Shown one piece after another: positions 26,151 to 35,452 of a stretch of 64,000 nucleotides of DNA. Made by a program: the position numbers and the translations under genes. The notes below the pieces were generated by a model, which had not been told where the DNA came from, did not search any database, and saw nothing but the letters and a program-made list of their open reading frames with translations. The stretch is from NCBI GenBank assembly GCA_900550935.1, contig URUD01000009.1:1-64000 (forward strand). Direction: 5' to 3'. Position 1 is the stretch's first letter. Every line of letters begins with the position of its first letter. Origin of the DNA: an uncultured Roseburia sp. (GTDB lineage Bacteria > Bacillota > Clostridia > Lachnospirales > Lachnospiraceae).

Positions 26151-26327
26151 CCCCTAATTGTCATTTTCCATATTTTATCCAAAATTTTTATTTCGTTTTT
26201 GTAATTAATGCACAAAAAAAGTCTATTGTACTTAAAGACATTACTCTTACCACTTTCCTGAAGGAAAGTGGTAAAAACAAACTTCCCGCATCAAAATTAT
26301 ACATGGTAAAGTTCAAAAAGGAACCAT
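26151..26327. other. Rest of the 301-bp gap: AT-rich, with a 13-bp inverted repeat
   Basis: Upstream of the malto-oligosaccharide promoter the sequence is AT-rich and has no gene. It contains a perfect inverted repeat at 26247-26274 (arms TTACCACTTTCCT and complement, 2-nt gap). Neither side has a T-run in the right place, so it is a weak terminator candidate for the DUF3169-type gene at best. Confidence 0.5.
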
Positions 26328-27113
26328 TTAGTTATGCTTTGACAAACGCATGCTCTCTACACTGTAGACAACAACCTGCACCATCCATATGATACTCACC
26401 ATCAGAAGCGGAACCAGATTAAAATCCCACCAGAAGATCCCGAAGACACATACCAGCCAGAGGAACGGATACATTGTCTGCGAAACTGCGAAAGACTTGT
26501 ATGCTGCTTTACAGATCATCTGCTGCTCTGCCTCATCGCAGCTGTTTAACCAGACCTTTTTAAACTTGGTATCGTAGACACTTCCCTTCTTTTCCGGGTT
26601 GATCTCTTTTACCAGATTTACCAGGCGGTTCTGACCCAAAACGTTCACAAGCAGGCTGTAGCATAGTCCTGCAATGTTAAGCATATATGGGAACCATTCC
26701 ATACTGCCCCTGTTCATATCTCTGATCCCGCCGTAAAATCCGGCTCCAAACAAAAAGAAACTTAAGATCAGATCAATACTGCCTATGGTAAGTCCGATGC
26801 TGATTTTCTGCTCGATGGCATCCACATATGCTTCGTCCTCGCCATCCCATGCCTGAAAGCTCTTCCGTGCTGTCACAATGATACAGATGGTTACGATCAG
26901 CACAACAGTATTAATTCCGATCAGGAAAAAGGGGCTGCATGCTGCTATGGTATCCTGTAACCCTGCTCCAAACTGCAGTGGCATCTCATCCGCCATTGCA
27001 GATACCACACCAATGACTGCGCCAACGATCGCTGAAACGATCAGAATCGGTATAAAGGTCTTTAATGCTTTTTTATCCTCTCTTGCATTCTGTTCTGCTC
27101 TGTTATCTCTCAT
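26328..27113 (-). CDS. DUF3169-like membrane protein
   Basis: Predicted membrane protein of 261 residues resembling the DUF3169 family, whose function is unknown. After a charged start (MRDNRAEQNAREDKKALKTF) it has six hydrophobic segments: two before residue 85, then around 115-130, 150-165 and two near the end. I chose the ATG at 27113, 6 nt after GAGGAGG; the start overlaps the end of the upstream HTH gene by 11 bp, so the two are translationally coupled. Such membrane protein/XRE pairs are widespread in Firmicutes and are thought to work as a regulator with a membrane partner (inference). Confidence 0.75.
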   Translation of the reverse strand: MRDNRAEQNAREDKKALKTFIPILIVSAIVGAVIGVVSAMADEMPLQFGAGLQDTIAACSPFFLIGINTVVLIVTICIIVTARKSFQAWDGEDEAYVDAIEQKISIGLTIGSIDLILSFFLFGAGFYGGIRDMNRGSMEWFPYMLNIAGLCYSLLVNVLGQNRLVNLVKEINPEKKGSVYDTKFKKVWLNSCDEAEQQMICKAAYKSFAVSQTMYPFLWLVCVFGIFWWDFNLVPLLMVSIIWMVQVVVYSVESMRLSKHN

Positions 27114-27318
27114 CTTCATCCTCCTCATATTCAAAAATGGCTTCTACCGGAACTTCAAAAACTTTTGCGATCTTAAGTGCCAGTGTAACGGATGGCGAGT
27201 AATCGCCCCGCTCGATCTGACTGATGGTCTGTCTGGAAACACCGACGAGCTGTCCCATCTCATGCTGGTTGACATTTTTCTTCGCCCGGTATTCCTTTAA
27301 ATGATTCAGTAATGGCAT
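27103..27318 (-). CDS. XRE-family transcriptional regulator (71 aa)
   Basis: Small Cro/CI-type DNA-binding protein. The product starts MPLLNHLKEYRAKKNVNQHE, the helix-turn-helix covers about residues 16-37 (HEMGQLVGVSRQTISQIERG) and the protein ends in an acidic tail, EYEEDEDER. The ATG at 27318 has GGGAGG just upstream. It heads a two-gene unit with the DUF3169-like protein. Several TTGTCA half-sites surround its promoter, so it very likely regulates itself. Confidence 0.9.
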   Translation of the reverse strand: MPLLNHLKEYRAKKNVNQHEMGQLVGVSRQTISQIERGDYSPSVTLALKIAKVFEVPVEAIFEYEEDEDER

Positions 27319-27348
27319 ATCTCCCTCCCTGTTATTTGACACTTTTTC

Positions 27349-27410
27349 TTGTCATTCTGACAACTTTTCTTGTCATTTTTTATTCTAGCAATGACAAGGA
27401 TTCTTGTCAA
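27349..27410 (-). promoter_or_regulatory. XRE operon promoter with interleaved operators
   Basis: Promoter TTGACA (27405-27410), 17-nt spacer, TAGAAT (27382-27387) on the minus strand. Two palindromes overlap or follow it: TGACAAG-GATT-CTTGTCA (27392-27409), covering the -35 and spacer, and TTGTCA-TTC-TGACAA (27349-27363), near +20. A further TTGTCA half-site is at 27370. Confidence 0.8.
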
Positions 27411-27508
27411 GTACTTTTTATGATATTTTATGAGACAGTTGTTATTTTGCTAAGATAATGTTAAGATTTAATTAGAAATGTTTTTGTTTGAAATGGAGTT
27501 TAAATGTT

Positions 27509-28768
27509 ATGAAAGAACTGGTAAAGCATAAGATAAAACACGCCTTAACAAGAATTGGCACCTCAGTGAAATGGGTTGTTTTCGCCATCTTATCCGGTCT
27601 TGTTGTCGGAGGAGTCGGAACCCTGTTTTATTTTTGTATGTCCCTTGTGACCTTAGTGCGCACGAAAAATCCCGAGATCATCTTTTTACTGCCCATCGGC
27701 GGTCTTATCATCGTGGGCTGTTACCGCCTGTTACATGATGAGAAAGATACCGGCACCAATCTGGTGCTCTCTGCCATTCATTCCGGTGACAACCTTCCGC
27801 TTAGGATGGCTCCGCTGATCTTTATCTCGACTCTGATCACGCACCTTTTCGGTGGTTCTGCAGGTCGTGAGGGAGCTGCCTTACAGCTTGGAGGCAGCAT
27901 CGGAAACGGCCTTGGCAGACTGTTCCGCTTCGATGAAAAAGATAAACACATTATGATCATGTGCGGGATGAGCGCCGCTTTTTCTGCGCTGTTTGGGACT
28001 CCGATGGCGGCAGCGATCTTCTCCATGGAAGTCGTCAGTGTCGGCATCATGCATTATGCGGCTTTGGTTCCATGTGTCATCTCGTCTCTGGTCGCACATG
28101 CAGTTGCATCGTCCTTTGGCGTTTCACAGGAGCTGTTTCCGATTGCTTCGATTCCGGCATTCCATATTTCATCCGCAGTCATGATCTCCGTTCTCGCTAT
28201 TCTCTGTGCTGGTGTGAGTATCTTATTCTGCGTGATGCTGCACCAGTCCGAATACCTTTATAAGAAATTTTTCAAAAATCCTTATGTGCGGGTATTTGTG
28301 GGTGGTTGTATCATCATCGTATTAACCCTTCTGGTCGGCAACCAGAATTACAATGGTACCGGTATCCAGATCATTGCCCAGTGTATCGATGGCACGGTAA
28401 GACCGGAGGCATTCTTCTTAAAGATGGTCTTTACCGCCTTAACCCTTGGTGCAGGCTATAAAGGCGGAGAAATTGTTCCGTCCTTTTTCACCGGAGCAGC
28501 TTTCGGCTGTCTGTTTGGAAATCTCACCGGATTTTCCCCTACGCTATGTACGGCAGTCGGCATGACAGCGGTCTTCTGCGGTGTTACAAACTGTCCGATC
28601 ACTTCTCTTCTGATCAGCTTTGAACTGTTCGGATACGATGGCATGCCGTATTTCTTACTGGCAGTTGCATTCAGCTATATGTTATCCGGTTATTTCGGTC
28701 TCTACCACAGCCAGAAGATCATCTACTCCAAATACAAGACCAATTATATAAACAAAAAGACGTTATAG
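27509..28768 (+). CDS. ClC-family chloride channel/transporter
   Basis: Integral membrane anion channel or H+/anion antiporter, 419 residues, working as a dimer. The family motifs are GSAGREGAALQLGG (about residues 115-128; the Glu is the external gate) and GGEIVPSFFTGAAFG (about 318-332). There is no C-terminal CBS domain. I chose the ATG at 27509 with GGAG about 10 nt upstream; an in-frame TTG seven codons earlier is possible. The gene stands alone between the XRE unit and the convergent asparaginase gene. Chloride or fluoride selectivity cannot be read reliably, but the motif fits the classic rather than the CLC-F branch. Confidence 0.9.
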   Translation: MKELVKHKIKHALTRIGTSVKWVVFAILSGLVVGGVGTLFYFCMSLVTLVRTKNPEIIFLLPIGGLIIVGCYRLLHDEKDTGTNLVLSAIHSGDNLPLRMAPLIFISTLITHLFGGSAGREGAALQLGGSIGNGLGRLFRFDEKDKHIMIMCGMSAAFSALFGTPMAAAIFSMEVVSVGIMHYAALVPCVISSLVAHAVASSFGVSQELFPIASIPAFHISSAVMISVLAILCAGVSILFCVMLHQSEYLYKKFFKNPYVRVFVGGCIIIVLTLLVGNQNYNGTGIQIIAQCIDGTVRPEAFFLKMVFTALTLGAGYKGGEIVPSFFTGAAFGCLFGNLTGFSPTLCTAVGMTAVFCGVTNCPITSLLISFELFGYDGMPYFLLAVAFSYMLSGYFGLYHSQKIIYSKYKTNYINKKTL

Positions 28769-28787
28769 CCTTATGGCTTAACGTCTT
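28757..28787. terminator. Bidirectional hairpin covering both convergent stop codons
   Basis: AAGACGTTATAGCC and GGCTTAACGTCTT pair around TTAT. The stop codons of the ClC gene (28766-28768) and of the asparaginase gene (28778-28780) both lie inside the stem-loop. A short A-run precedes it, giving a U-tract only on the minus strand. Confidence 0.65.
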
Positions 28788-29779
28788 CCAAATACCAGAT
28801 CATAATTGATCTTATGGTAAAACAATTCTTCGAAATCTGCGCCTTTAAAGTTTCCGAGCATCCACATTGTCTTTGCGATCACGGACTCTAAGGTCATATC
28901 ATAGGACTCCAGGAAACGGCAGTTCTTTTTCATATCATGCCCGACTTCATAGACAGTCATATCACTTCCCTCATGTGCCACCTGGGTGGACATAACGACC
29001 AGCCGGTCGGGGTATTCCTGACAGAGGCGGTAAAATTCGTCTGCGATCGATTGTGGAATCCCGCCCACGCCAAAGCTCTCCACGATGATGCAGTCATAAT
29101 TTTCAAAGATGCTGCAAAGCATCCTCGGTTTGATGCCCGGGATCAGTTTCATCAGAAACACATTTTCATCCATTTCCTCATAAAACTTTACCTCTTCCTC
29201 ATAGGGGAGCATCGGCAGGTAACGCATAATCAGTCCGTCCTGTATCATGGCAAGGCTCGGAAAATCCATACTCGAAAATGCGTTGTAACTTTTGGACCGC
29301 ACCTTTTTTGCTCTGGTTCCGGCAATGACTTTTCCGTCAAATACGATCTGTACGCCCTGCGACTGCTCATCAGAGGCATACAAAAAGCTGTCCAGCAGAT
29401 TGGACTTTGCATCCGTGATCTCCAGGTCAATCGGTTTCTGCGCTCCTGTGATCACGATCGGTTTCTTTGAATTCTGGATCATATAAGAGAGTGCTGCTGC
29501 GGTATACGCCATCGTATCTGTGCCATGTGCAATAACAAAACCGTCATACTTCTCATACTGCTCTCTTATCGTATACACGATCTTTTTCCAGTGCTTCGGT
29601 TCCATGTTGGAGCTGTCTAAATTGAGCAGTTGGATTGCCTCAATCTGACAGACCTCTTTTACCTGTGGAATGTATTCTAACAATTCCTCCGGTGTGATCT
29701 GCGGTTTTAATCCGTTCCTCGATTTTTTCGATGCGATCGTGCCTCCGGTTGCTATAAATAAGATATGTTTCAATGCCAT
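28778..29779 (-). CDS. ansA: L-asparaginase, type I-like
   Basis: Hydrolyses L-asparagine to aspartate and ammonia. The 333 residues have the two catalytic threonine motifs ATGGTIAS (about residues 11-18) and AHGTDTMAYTAAAL (about 85-98), and no signal peptide, so it is cytosolic. It starts 3 bp after the threonine aldolase stop codon, which itself follows trpD by 13 bp, making asparaginase the likely last gene of the trp transcript. Confidence 0.93.
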   Translation of the reverse strand: MALKHILFIATGGTIASKKSRNGLKPQITPEELLEYIPQVKEVCQIEAIQLLNLDSSNMEPKHWKKIVYTIREQYEKYDGFVIAHGTDTMAYTAAALSYMIQNSKKPIVITGAQKPIDLEITDAKSNLLDSFLYASDEQSQGVQIVFDGKVIAGTRAKKVRSKSYNAFSSMDFPSLAMIQDGLIMRYLPMLPYEEEVKFYEEMDENVFLMKLIPGIKPRMLCSIFENYDCIIVESFGVGGIPQSIADEFYRLCQEYPDRLVVMSTQVAHEGSDMTVYEVGHDMKKNCRFLESYDMTLESVIAKTMWMLGNFKGADFEELFYHKINYDLVFGRR

Positions 29780-29782
29780 TTT

Positions 29783-30826
29783 TTACCGTCCTAACCATTT
29801 TTTGAGATCGTGAAGCAGCTCATCTACATTTTCTTCTCTGGTTGCCCAGCAGGTACAGATGCGGACGGCACTGTGCTTTTCATCTATTCTTGCCTGATAG
29901 GCAAAACTATATTTTTTTTCCAGCTCTTTTATCACCGCATCCGGCAGGATTGGGAACTGCTGGTTGGTCGGAGAATCAATATAAAAGGAAACACCAAGAC
30001 CAGTCAGCTCTCTTTTTAATTTTTCTGCCAGTCTTGCTGCATGCTGCGATATTTCAAAATAGCGGTTTTCTTCAAATAAGGTCAGGAACTGTAATCCAAG
30101 CAGACGTCCTTTGGCAAGCATTCCGCCTCTCTGCTTGATGTTATAACGGAAATCTGTTTTTAACGCATCATTTGTGATCACGACTGCCTCTCCAAACAGA
30201 GCTCCCACTTTGGTTCCACCAATATAAAAGACATCCGTATATTTTGCCACGTCCGGCAGGGTCAGATCATTTTCACTGCACATCAATCCATAGCCAAGTC
30301 TTGCACCATCTAAAAACAGATATAACTGTTTCCTCTGGCACACTTCATATAAGTCCATCAATTCCTGTTTTTCATAGATAGTTCCAAGTTCTGTCGGGTT
30401 GGAGATGTAGACCATCTTGGGCTGTACCATATGCTCCGCACTCTCATCGTTAAAATGTGCATCCACATACTGCTCTACCAAGGAAGCGGTCAGTTTGCCA
30501 TCCTCCGTCTCAATGGTCAGACATTTATGGCCACACGCTTCTAAGGCTCCTGTCTCATGGACATTGATATGTCCGGTTGCCGCTGTGATGACACCCTGAT
30601 AATGTTTTAATGCCGCAGAGATTACAGTTACATTTGTCTGCGTTCCACCCACCAGAAAATGTACCGCTGCACTCTGATCTTCGATCTGCTCCCTTATCTT
30701 TTCTGCTGCCAGCCTGCAATAGCGGTCCTCTCCATATCCTTCGGTCTGTTCCATGTTGGTTGCCATCAGTCTCTCTAAGATCGCCGGATGACAGCCTTCT
30801 GTGTAGTCACTGTTAAAACGTATCAT
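29783..30826 (-). CDS. ltaE: Low-specificity L-threonine aldolase
   Basis: PLP enzyme cleaving L-threonine or allo-threonine to glycine and acetaldehyde. The 347 residues begin MIRFNSDYTEGCHPAILERL; the PLP lysine lies in GGTKVGALFGEA (about residue 205), and HLVGGT-like FLVGGTQTNVTVISAAL and INVHETGALEACGHK match the beta-eliminating-lyase fold. I chose the ATG at 30826 (AAAGG, 8 nt); an upstream in-frame ATG would overlap trpD. It sits between trpD and ansA with only 13- and 3-bp gaps, so it is probably co-transcribed with the trp genes. Confidence 0.92.
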   Translation of the reverse strand: MIRFNSDYTEGCHPAILERLMATNMEQTEGYGEDRYCRLAAEKIREQIEDQSAAVHFLVGGTQTNVTVISAALKHYQGVITAATGHINVHETGALEACGHKCLTIETEDGKLTASLVEQYVDAHFNDESAEHMVQPKMVYISNPTELGTIYEKQELMDLYEVCQRKQLYLFLDGARLGYGLMCSENDLTLPDVAKYTDVFYIGGTKVGALFGEAVVITNDALKTDFRYNIKQRGGMLAKGRLLGLQFLTLFEENRYFEISQHAARLAEKLKRELTGLGVSFYIDSPTNQQFPILPDAVIKELEKKYSFAYQARIDEKHSAVRICTCWATREENVDELLHDLKKWLGR

Positions 30827-30839
30827 ACTATTTACCTTT

Positions 30840-31853
30840 TTATCTGTTATTTGAAACACGGATCAATGCTTCGAGTGTTTCATATGCCTTTCCGGAATCA
30901 ATCACTTCCGCTGCTAATTTTACACCAGAAGCGATACTTTCTGCAACCCCTCCCACATAAAGAGTTGCTCCTGCGTTTAATAATACAATATCACGCTTTG
31001 CTCCCTGCACGGTTCCTTTTAAGATACCCTGTGTGATCTTCGCGTTTTCCGTACCGTCTCCCCCTCTTAATTCCTCTAACGAAACAGATTTCAAGCCAAA
31101 ATCTTCCGGTTTTACCTGATAGGTTGTTACCTTTTTGTCTTTGATCTCTGAAATCGTTGTCTCGCCGGTCATTGTGATCTCATCCATGTTGTCACAGCCG
31201 CTTACGACAAGAGCACGCTCCACGCCAAGCTGGCTCATTGCTGCCGCGATCTTCTCGGTAAGTTTTTTGTCGTACACGCCGACAACCATATTTTTTGCGC
31301 GGGACGGATTTGCAAGCGGGCCTAAAATATTAAATACAGTGCGGATACCCATTTCTTTGCGCGCCTGGCCCACATATTTCATTGACTTATTGAACAACTG
31401 GGCAAACATAAAGCCGATGCCGACTTTCTCCACACATTTCTGCACAAGTTCCGGCTCTGCCATGATATTAACACCAAGTGCCTCTAAGACATCTCCTGCT
31501 CCTGATTTTGAGGAAATGGAACGATTTCCGTGTTTTGCAACCGGAAGTCCTGCCGCCGCCACAACAAAAGCAGCTGTAGTTGATACATTAAAGGTATAAG
31601 TGCAGTCGCCACCGGTTCCGACCAGATCCACATAATTTTCCACATCTGGTGAGATTGTCTCTGCCTTATCACGAAGCACGGATGCCAGACCGACCAGTTC
31701 TTCCAGGGTTTCTCCCTTCATACGCAGTGCCGTTAAAAATGATGCGATCTGTGCCTGTGTTGCCTCTCCTTCGAGCATGATCTTCATGGCTGCTCTTGCT
31801 TCCTCTTCCGTTAAATCTTTTCCATCTACAACTTTTGCAATATATTCTTTCAT
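30840..31853 (-). CDS. trpD: Anthranilate phosphoribosyltransferase
   Basis: Second step of tryptophan synthesis: anthranilate plus PRPP to phosphoribosyl-anthranilate; cytosolic dimer. The 337 residues carry the PRPP loop DLVGTGGDCTYTFNVST (about residues 79-95), the anthranilate-site KHGNRSISSKSGAGDVLEAL, and FMFAQLFNKSMKYVGQARKE. The length is normal. Its position is odd: it is the last trp gene, 43 bp after trpA, instead of lying between trpG and trpC. Threonine aldolase follows 13 bp later. Confidence 0.97.
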   Translation of the reverse strand: MKEYIAKVVDGKDLTEEEARAAMKIMLEGEATQAQIASFLTALRMKGETLEELVGLASVLRDKAETISPDVENYVDLVGTGGDCTYTFNVSTTAAFVVAAAGLPVAKHGNRSISSKSGAGDVLEALGVNIMAEPELVQKCVEKVGIGFMFAQLFNKSMKYVGQARKEMGIRTVFNILGPLANPSRAKNMVVGVYDKKLTEKIAAAMSQLGVERALVVSGCDNMDEITMTGETTISEIKDKKVTTYQVKPEDFGLKSVSLEELRGGDGTENAKITQGILKGTVQGAKRDIVLLNAGATLYVGGVAESIASGVKLAAEVIDSGKAYETLEALIRVSNNR

Positions 31854-31896
31854 TCCGCTTCTCCTTTTCTGACCTTCTGTGTTGTTCTTCTCTTTC

Positions 31897-32691
31897 CTAC
31901 AGTTCGTTTAATTCTTTCTTAAATGTCTTACAATATTCTTCTGCCACCGCTTCGCTGTAATCATGTTCTTCCATCAGATTGATAAAATGACTGCCTACAA
32001 TGGCTCCGTCTATGATGTCTTTCATCGGTCTTACATCCTCTGCCGTGCGGATGCCAAATCCCATCATGACCGGTATTTTGGCTGTTTTCTTTACCTCTTC
32101 CAGGTAGCTTTTTACCTCTTTATGGAAAGTGGCTCCCTGTCCGGTCACTCCCATGGAAGATACGCAGTAAACAAATCCTTTTGCCCCATCCAGGATCTTT
32201 GGTACCCTCTGTTTTGATACTGGTGATACAAGCTGTATTAAGATCGTTTCATCGGATCCTTTTAAATACTGGTTAATCTCTTCCTGCTCCTCAAGTGGCA
32301 GATCCGGGATAATGAGTCCGTCTACGCCCACTTCACGGCATTTTTTCACAAATGCCTCCACACCATAGCAGAGCACCGTATTGTAATACATCATAAAAAT
32401 GAGTGGCAGCTCCAAGCCGTCTTTCCTTACTTCCTCTACCATCTGAAAGATCTTTTTTAAATTTACGCCATTACAGATGGCACGGTAAGATGCGTTCTGG
32501 ATGACGGGTCCGTCTGCGACCGGGTCAGAAAACGGAACTCCAAGTTCCACCACATCGCATCCCGCATGCTCCATTCCTTTTAATAACCGTTTGGTTCCCT
32601 CAAAATCCGGGAGTCCTGCTGTCATATAGGTAATAAATGCTTTTTCGCCTTTTTCCTGTAACTGTTTCATTCTCTCTTCGATTCGGTTCAT
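31897..32691 (-). CDS. trpA: Tryptophan synthase alpha chain
   Basis: Cleaves indole-3-glycerol phosphate and passes indole to TrpB through the alpha-beta tunnel. The 264 residues include the catalytic Glu and Asp regions (DVVELGVPFSDPVADGPVIQ, about residues 45-64), LIIPDLPLEE and GFVYCVSSMGVTG. It lies 35 bp downstream of trpB and before trpD. Confidence 0.97.
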   Translation of the reverse strand: MNRIEERMKQLQEKGEKAFITYMTAGLPDFEGTKRLLKGMEHAGCDVVELGVPFSDPVADGPVIQNASYRAICNGVNLKKIFQMVEEVRKDGLELPLIFMMYYNTVLCYGVEAFVKKCREVGVDGLIIPDLPLEEQEEINQYLKGSDETILIQLVSPVSKQRVPKILDGAKGFVYCVSSMGVTGQGATFHKEVKSYLEEVKKTAKIPVMMGFGIRTAEDVRPMKDIIDGAIVGSHFINLMEEHDYSEAVAEEYCKTFKKELNEL

Positions 32692-32726
32692 ATCTTTTCC
32701 TCTCCACTGACTGATTTTATGATTTC

Positions 32727-33935
32727 CTAGTTCAGATATCCCTTTCCCGCCAGATAATCTGCGATCGTGTTGACGTCCTTATCGCCTCTTCCGGATAAGC
32801 AGATGACCATAATCTTGTCTTTCGCTGCCTCTCCGTAAGTCTGCTGCAGTTCTTTTGCGTATTTCGTTGCATATGCCACTGCATGTGCACTCTCGATCGC
32901 CGGGATGATACCCTCTAACTGGCATAATTCCATCAACGCATCCATTGCCTCCACATCCGTGATCGCAACATATTCAGCGCGTTTTGTTTCCTTTAAGTAG
33001 GCATGTTCCGGTCCGACACCCGGATAATCAAGTCCCGCGGAAATGGAATGTGCCAGCTTGACATTTCCATCTTCGTCCTGCAGCAGATAGGAGCGCATGC
33101 CGTGAAGAACTCCCGGTGTACCAAGTGCCATTGCCGATGCGTGCTCGCCGGTCTCAATGCCCTTTCCGGCTGCCTCGACACCGATCAGTTTCACGTCCGG
33201 TTCCTCGATAAAATCAGCAAACATACCGATGGAGTTGGAACCTCCGCCGACACAGGCGATCACAGCATCCGGTAATCTGCCCTCTGACGCTAAGATCTGT
33301 TTTTTTGCCTCACGGCTGATACAGCTCTGAAATTCCTTTACCATTTTCGGATAGGGATACGGGCCTACCGCAGAACCGATGATATAAAAGGTATCCTCTG
33401 CCGTTTTTGCCCAGGTACGGATTGCCTCGTTTGTCGCATCTTTTAAGGTGTTGCTGCCGGAGGTCACGCTGACGACTTTTGCCCCTAACATCTCCATACG
33501 CATCACATTTAATGCCTGACGTTTGATATCCTCGGCTCCCATGTATACCGTACATTCCATGCCAAAAAGTGCTGCTCCGGTTGCGGTTGCAACTCCGTGC
33601 TGTCCTGCTCCGGTCTCTGCGATCACTTTCTTTTTGCCCATCCGCTTTGCCAGTAAGATCTGTCCTAAAACATTGTTGATCTTATGTGCTCCGGTGTGGT
33701 TTAGATCCTCTCTTTTTAAATAGATCTTCGTTCCGTATTTTTCACTCAGCCGTTCTGCAAAATAAAGCGGTGTCTCACGTCCTACATACTGTTTTAAGTA
33801 ATAATGATACTGTTTTAAAAATTCCTCATCATGGATGGCTTCCTCAAATGCCGTATCCACTTCGCTCAATACATTCATCAGTGATTCTGATACGTACTGT
33901 CCACCAAATGTTCCGTAATATGCTTTCTTATTCAT
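32727..33935 (-). CDS. trpB: Tryptophan synthase beta chain
   Basis: PLP enzyme joining indole and L-serine to tryptophan. The 402 residues start MNKKAYYGTFGGQYVSESLM; the PLP lysine is in HTGAHKINNVLGQ (about residue 87), the phosphate loop is CVGGGSNSIGMF, and the classic catalytic Glu lies in AETGAGQHG. This is the short TrpB1 type that pairs with TrpA, encoded directly downstream. The gene follows trpF by 14 bp. Confidence 0.98.
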   Translation of the reverse strand: MNKKAYYGTFGGQYVSESLMNVLSEVDTAFEEAIHDEEFLKQYHYYLKQYVGRETPLYFAERLSEKYGTKIYLKREDLNHTGAHKINNVLGQILLAKRMGKKKVIAETGAGQHGVATATGAALFGMECTVYMGAEDIKRQALNVMRMEMLGAKVVSVTSGSNTLKDATNEAIRTWAKTAEDTFYIIGSAVGPYPYPKMVKEFQSCISREAKKQILASEGRLPDAVIACVGGGSNSIGMFADFIEEPDVKLIGVEAAGKGIETGEHASAMALGTPGVLHGMRSYLLQDEDGNVKLAHSISAGLDYPGVGPEHAYLKETKRAEYVAITDVEAMDALMELCQLEGIIPAIESAHAVAYATKYAKELQQTYGEAAKDKIMVICLSGRGDKDVNTIADYLAGKGYLN

Positions 33936-33949
33936 ACTGTTTTTCCTCT

Positions 33950-34642
33950 CTATTCCCTGCGCACATACTGCACAAATTCTTTTATTTTCGCCCGGTCTTT
34001 TCCGAGTCCCGTTTCGACAATTGCTTCTTTTTCCACACCGGAGCTGACATCTACGATATCGGGCTTAAAAATGGAAATCCCCCGTTTCACATTATCTTTC
34101 TTCAGCCCTCCTGCCAGGATAAAGGCAATCTGCTGTTCGTTTAACTCTTTTCGAAATTCGAAATAGGTCTGCTGCAATTTTTCTTCTCCGGCTCTAAAGC
34201 TGTCCCATCCAAATGTTCTTCCGCTGCCGTACTCTTTTGCATCTGCTAAAACCGCCTCGATCACGCCTTTCCGGTACCCGGTTTCCAATGCGATCTTTTG
34301 TCTTGCTTCTTCTAACTCTTCCCAGCCGTTTAAGTTGATCGCCCGCCAGATAGGAAGCTTTGCCTCTTCTGCCACTTCCCGGTCCAGCTCTCCGTGCACC
34401 TGTAAAAGATCAAATCCAGCATCTGCAATTTCCTGCACCAGTTCCAGACCCGGATTTACTGTGACTGCCACTGTTTTTATGCTATCTGTTCTTGCTTTTT
34501 TTATGATCTCTTTCGCTTTTTCAATGGAGCAGTAGCGTTTGCTTTTCTCCCAGATGACAAATCCGGCATATTCCACCTGCTCCTCTATGAGCCATTGCAG
34601 CTCCTTTTCTGTGGTGATCCCACATATCTTGATCTCTGGCAT
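33950..34642 (-). CDS. trpF: Phosphoribosylanthranilate isomerase
   Basis: Isomerises phosphoribosyl-anthranilate in tryptophan synthesis; cytosolic (beta/alpha)8 barrel. The 230 residues start MPEIKICGITTEKELQWLIE, where Cys7 is the expected general base. FAGFVI-like YAGFVIWEKSKRYCS, QVHGELD and ILAGGLKKDNV (catalytic Asp and phosphate-binding loops) follow. It is 12 bp downstream of trpC. Confidence 0.95.
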   Translation of the reverse strand: MPEIKICGITTEKELQWLIEEQVEYAGFVIWEKSKRYCSIEKAKEIIKKARTDSIKTVAVTVNPGLELVQEIADAGFDLLQVHGELDREVAEEAKLPIWRAINLNGWEELEEARQKIALETGYRKGVIEAVLADAKEYGSGRTFGWDSFRAGEEKLQQTYFEFRKELNEQQIAFILAGGLKKDNVKRGISIFKPDIVDVSSGVEKEAIVETGLGKDRAKIKEFVQYVRRE

Positions 34643-34654
34643 GCTCTCACCATC

Positions 34655-35434
34655 CTATCTGCCGATCTCTTTCCATCGTTTTGCCACCAGTTTCGGATGT
34701 TCTGCTTCCATCAATGCTCTTCCGATCAGGAAGGCATCTACATGACTTTCCTTTAAAAAAGAGACATCCTCATCTCTTATGATCCCGCTCTCTGCCACAA
34801 ATACCTTATCGTCTGGGATATAAGGCGCCAGACGTTTTGTCGTTTCCAGATGAATGGAAAAATCTCTCAAATCTCTGTTGTTGACTCCGATGATGTCCGC
34901 ATTAATGGCAAGTGCTCTCTCCACTTCCCTCTCATCATGTGTTTCCACCAGTGCATCCATTCCCAGCTCTTTTGCAAGCTGATAAAAATCTTTCATCTGC
35001 ACATCGTCAAGGATCGCTGCGATCAACAGGATCGCATCTGCACCGATCAGCTTTGCCTCATAAAACTGATACGGCTCGATCATAAAATCTTTTCGCAAAA
35101 TCGGAAGCGGAGATGCTTTTTTTATCTGTTTTAAATAATCCACATTCCCATTGAAATGGTCTTCCTCAGTCAGGCAGGAAATGGCATCCACCGATGCGTT
35201 ATATTCCTCAATGCGGTCTAACAGGTTGATCTTGCTTTTGATTGCTCCAAGACTTGGTGAGGAACGCTTAAATTCTCCTATAATGGAGATTCCGTCTTTT
35301 TTTAATGCCTGATAAAAACTGTGATGCTCCGGTTTTGCCGCCTCTGCCAACGCTCTCATTTCCTGTTCGCTGACGTTTCGTTTCTGCTCTGCCAGCCGTT
35401 TCTTTTTATCTTCCACGATCGTCTCTAATATCAT
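34655..35434 (-). CDS. trpC: Indole-3-glycerol phosphate synthase
   Basis: Closes the indole ring in tryptophan synthesis. The 259 residues start MILETIVEDKKKRLAEQKR and carry IIGEFKRSSPSLGAI (catalytic Lys, about residue 56), PILRKDFMIEPYQ, GADAILLIAAIL, and GVNNRDL and VAESGI phosphate-binding loops. GGGAGG precedes the ATG. The gene is single-domain and not fused to trpF, which follows separately. Confidence 0.97.
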   Translation of the reverse strand: MILETIVEDKKKRLAEQKRNVSEQEMRALAEAAKPEHHSFYQALKKDGISIIGEFKRSSPSLGAIKSKINLLDRIEEYNASVDAISCLTEEDHFNGNVDYLKQIKKASPLPILRKDFMIEPYQFYEAKLIGADAILLIAAILDDVQMKDFYQLAKELGMDALVETHDEREVERALAINADIIGVNNRDLRDFSIHLETTKRLAPYIPDDKVFVAESGIIRDEDVSFLKESHVDAFLIGRALMEAEHPKLVAKRWKEIGR

Positions 35435-35452
35435 CGTAACCTCCCGTCTTAT

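Noticed and set aside
26247..26274. Terminator of the DUF3169-like gene
   Set aside because: The inverted repeat is perfect, but neither strand has a T-run after it; kept only as an inverted repeat.
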